Positions 5,887 through 6,326 of a stretch of 6,326 nucleotides of DNA are shown here, piece by piece. The stretch's first letter is position 1. Each line of letters begins with the position of its first letter. This stretch comes from Bacteroidaceae bacterium. Lineage in GTDB: Bacteria; Bacteroidota; Bacteroidia; Bacteroidales; Bacteroidaceae. Where the stretch lies: positions 1-6,326 of the forward strand of contig JAGCWG010000176.1 of NCBI GenBank assembly GCA_017961965.1, read 5' to 3'. The position numbers and the translations under genes are program-made. A model generated the notes under the pieces. The model made no database searches. It was given only the letters and a program-made list of their open reading frames with translations, and was not told the DNA's origin.

Positions 5887-6326
5887 ATGAAAAAACGTAT
5901 TTTATTACCACTTGCACTTATAGCATTGCTATCATCTTGTTCAAGTACAGATTCTGTAACTAATCCAGAATCTCCTGTAAATTTGGAATCAAGGCTTGTG
6001 GTCATTCCTACATGCAAGAATGACGCTTTTGTTCGTGAGGCTTCGCCTGAAACAAACGAGTCAAGAAAAAGAACTGATGGCGAAGGGGAGTATGAATTTG
6101 TACAACCTGTTGAATCAATCGCTTTTTCGTATGTTGAGGGCGATTCATTGAATGTTCTACACAATAATTTTTATGCATCCTGTGGAACGGGATTTAGTAC
6201 TGATGTAATATTTGAAAGAGAAACAAAGACGATACATTTTGTTGAGATACATAATATGGAAGATTTGTGGGCGAAATGTATGTGCGTCTATGACATAAAC
6301 TCAAATATAGGTAAACTTGAGCCTGG
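5887..6326 (+). CDS. Putative lipoprotein of unknown function (3' end outside window)
   Basis: The reading frame opens at ATG 5887 and stays open for 146 codons to the window edge. The N-terminus MKKRILLPLALIALLSSCSS is a lipoprotein signal with lipobox LSSC and Cys18 as the lipidated residue. A short Ser/Thr/Asn-rich tether follows, then a soluble domain. The residues after Cys18 are Ser-Ser-Thr-Asp, which do not clearly mark surface export. Cysteines occur at 43 and 99 and in a Cys-Met-Cys cluster near 131-133 (AKCMCVYDINSNIGKLEPG). The CxCxYD...IG.L.PG ending reminds me of small Bacteroidales lipoproteins, but I cannot name a family. No homologue with known function is recognised. It sits 158 bases after the DUF4476-type gene with its own promoter. 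Confidence 0.78.
   Translation, partial: MKKRILLPLALIALLSSCSSTDSVTNPESPVNLESRLVVIPTCKNDAFVREASPETNESRKRTDGEGEYEFVQPVESIAFSYVEGDSLNVLHNNFYASCGTGFSTDVIFERETKTIHFVEIHNMEDLWAKCMCVYDINSNIGKLEP

Noticed and set aside
5865..6164. Minus-strand open frame of 99 codons
   Set aside because: It is antisense to the lipoprotein gene, whose signal peptide and promoter are clear.

Overview
The window reads as a chromosomal segment of a Bacteroidales bacterium, most likely Prevotella or a close relative. Four things point there: Bacteroidota-type promoters (TTTG, a 19-21 base gap, TAnnTTTG), A-rich leaders with weak or absent Shine-Dalgarno sites, a GH97 glycosidase, and a DUF4476-type protein. No transposase, integrase, phage gene, CRISPR array, tRNA or rRNA was seen.

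Layout. (1) 19-1989, plus strand: a secreted GH97 glycoside hydrolase with the residues of the retaining, alpha-galactosidase-like branch. (2) 1988-2103: a compact convergent intergenic region. A strong, nearly symmetrical terminator hairpin lies between two oppositely oriented arrays of the heptamer AATTCAN. (3) 2103-4614, minus strand: an AraC-family regulator followed after 64 bases by a full-length altronate dehydratase (UxaA). This looks like a regulator plus enzyme unit for hexuronate (galacturonate) breakdown. (4) 4615-5269: 655 bases without a protein gene. It holds a candidate promoter for the regulator, then a well-formed plus-strand promoter, a roughly 275-base stretch that folds into long-range helices, and a strong terminator. 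Together these make a convincing independent noncoding RNA gene. A small palindrome and the promoter of the next gene follow. (5) 5270-5728: a small exported DUF4476-type protein. (6) 5887-6326: the first part of a lipoprotein gene that runs off the window.

How the genes may work together. GH97 would release galactose or glucose from alpha-linked glycans in the periplasm, while UxaA acts in the cytosol on altronate derived from galacturonate. Both fit a pectin or plant-glycan lifestyle, but they are convergent and separated by a terminator, so they are not one operon. The DUF4476 protein and the lipoprotein each have their own promoter-like element, and their roles are unknown. The item most deserving a second look is the noncoding RNA gene at about 4796-5072. 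I could not tie it to a known family with certainty; Bacteroidales-1 / 6S-like RNA is the best guess. I found no clear new multi-gene system.
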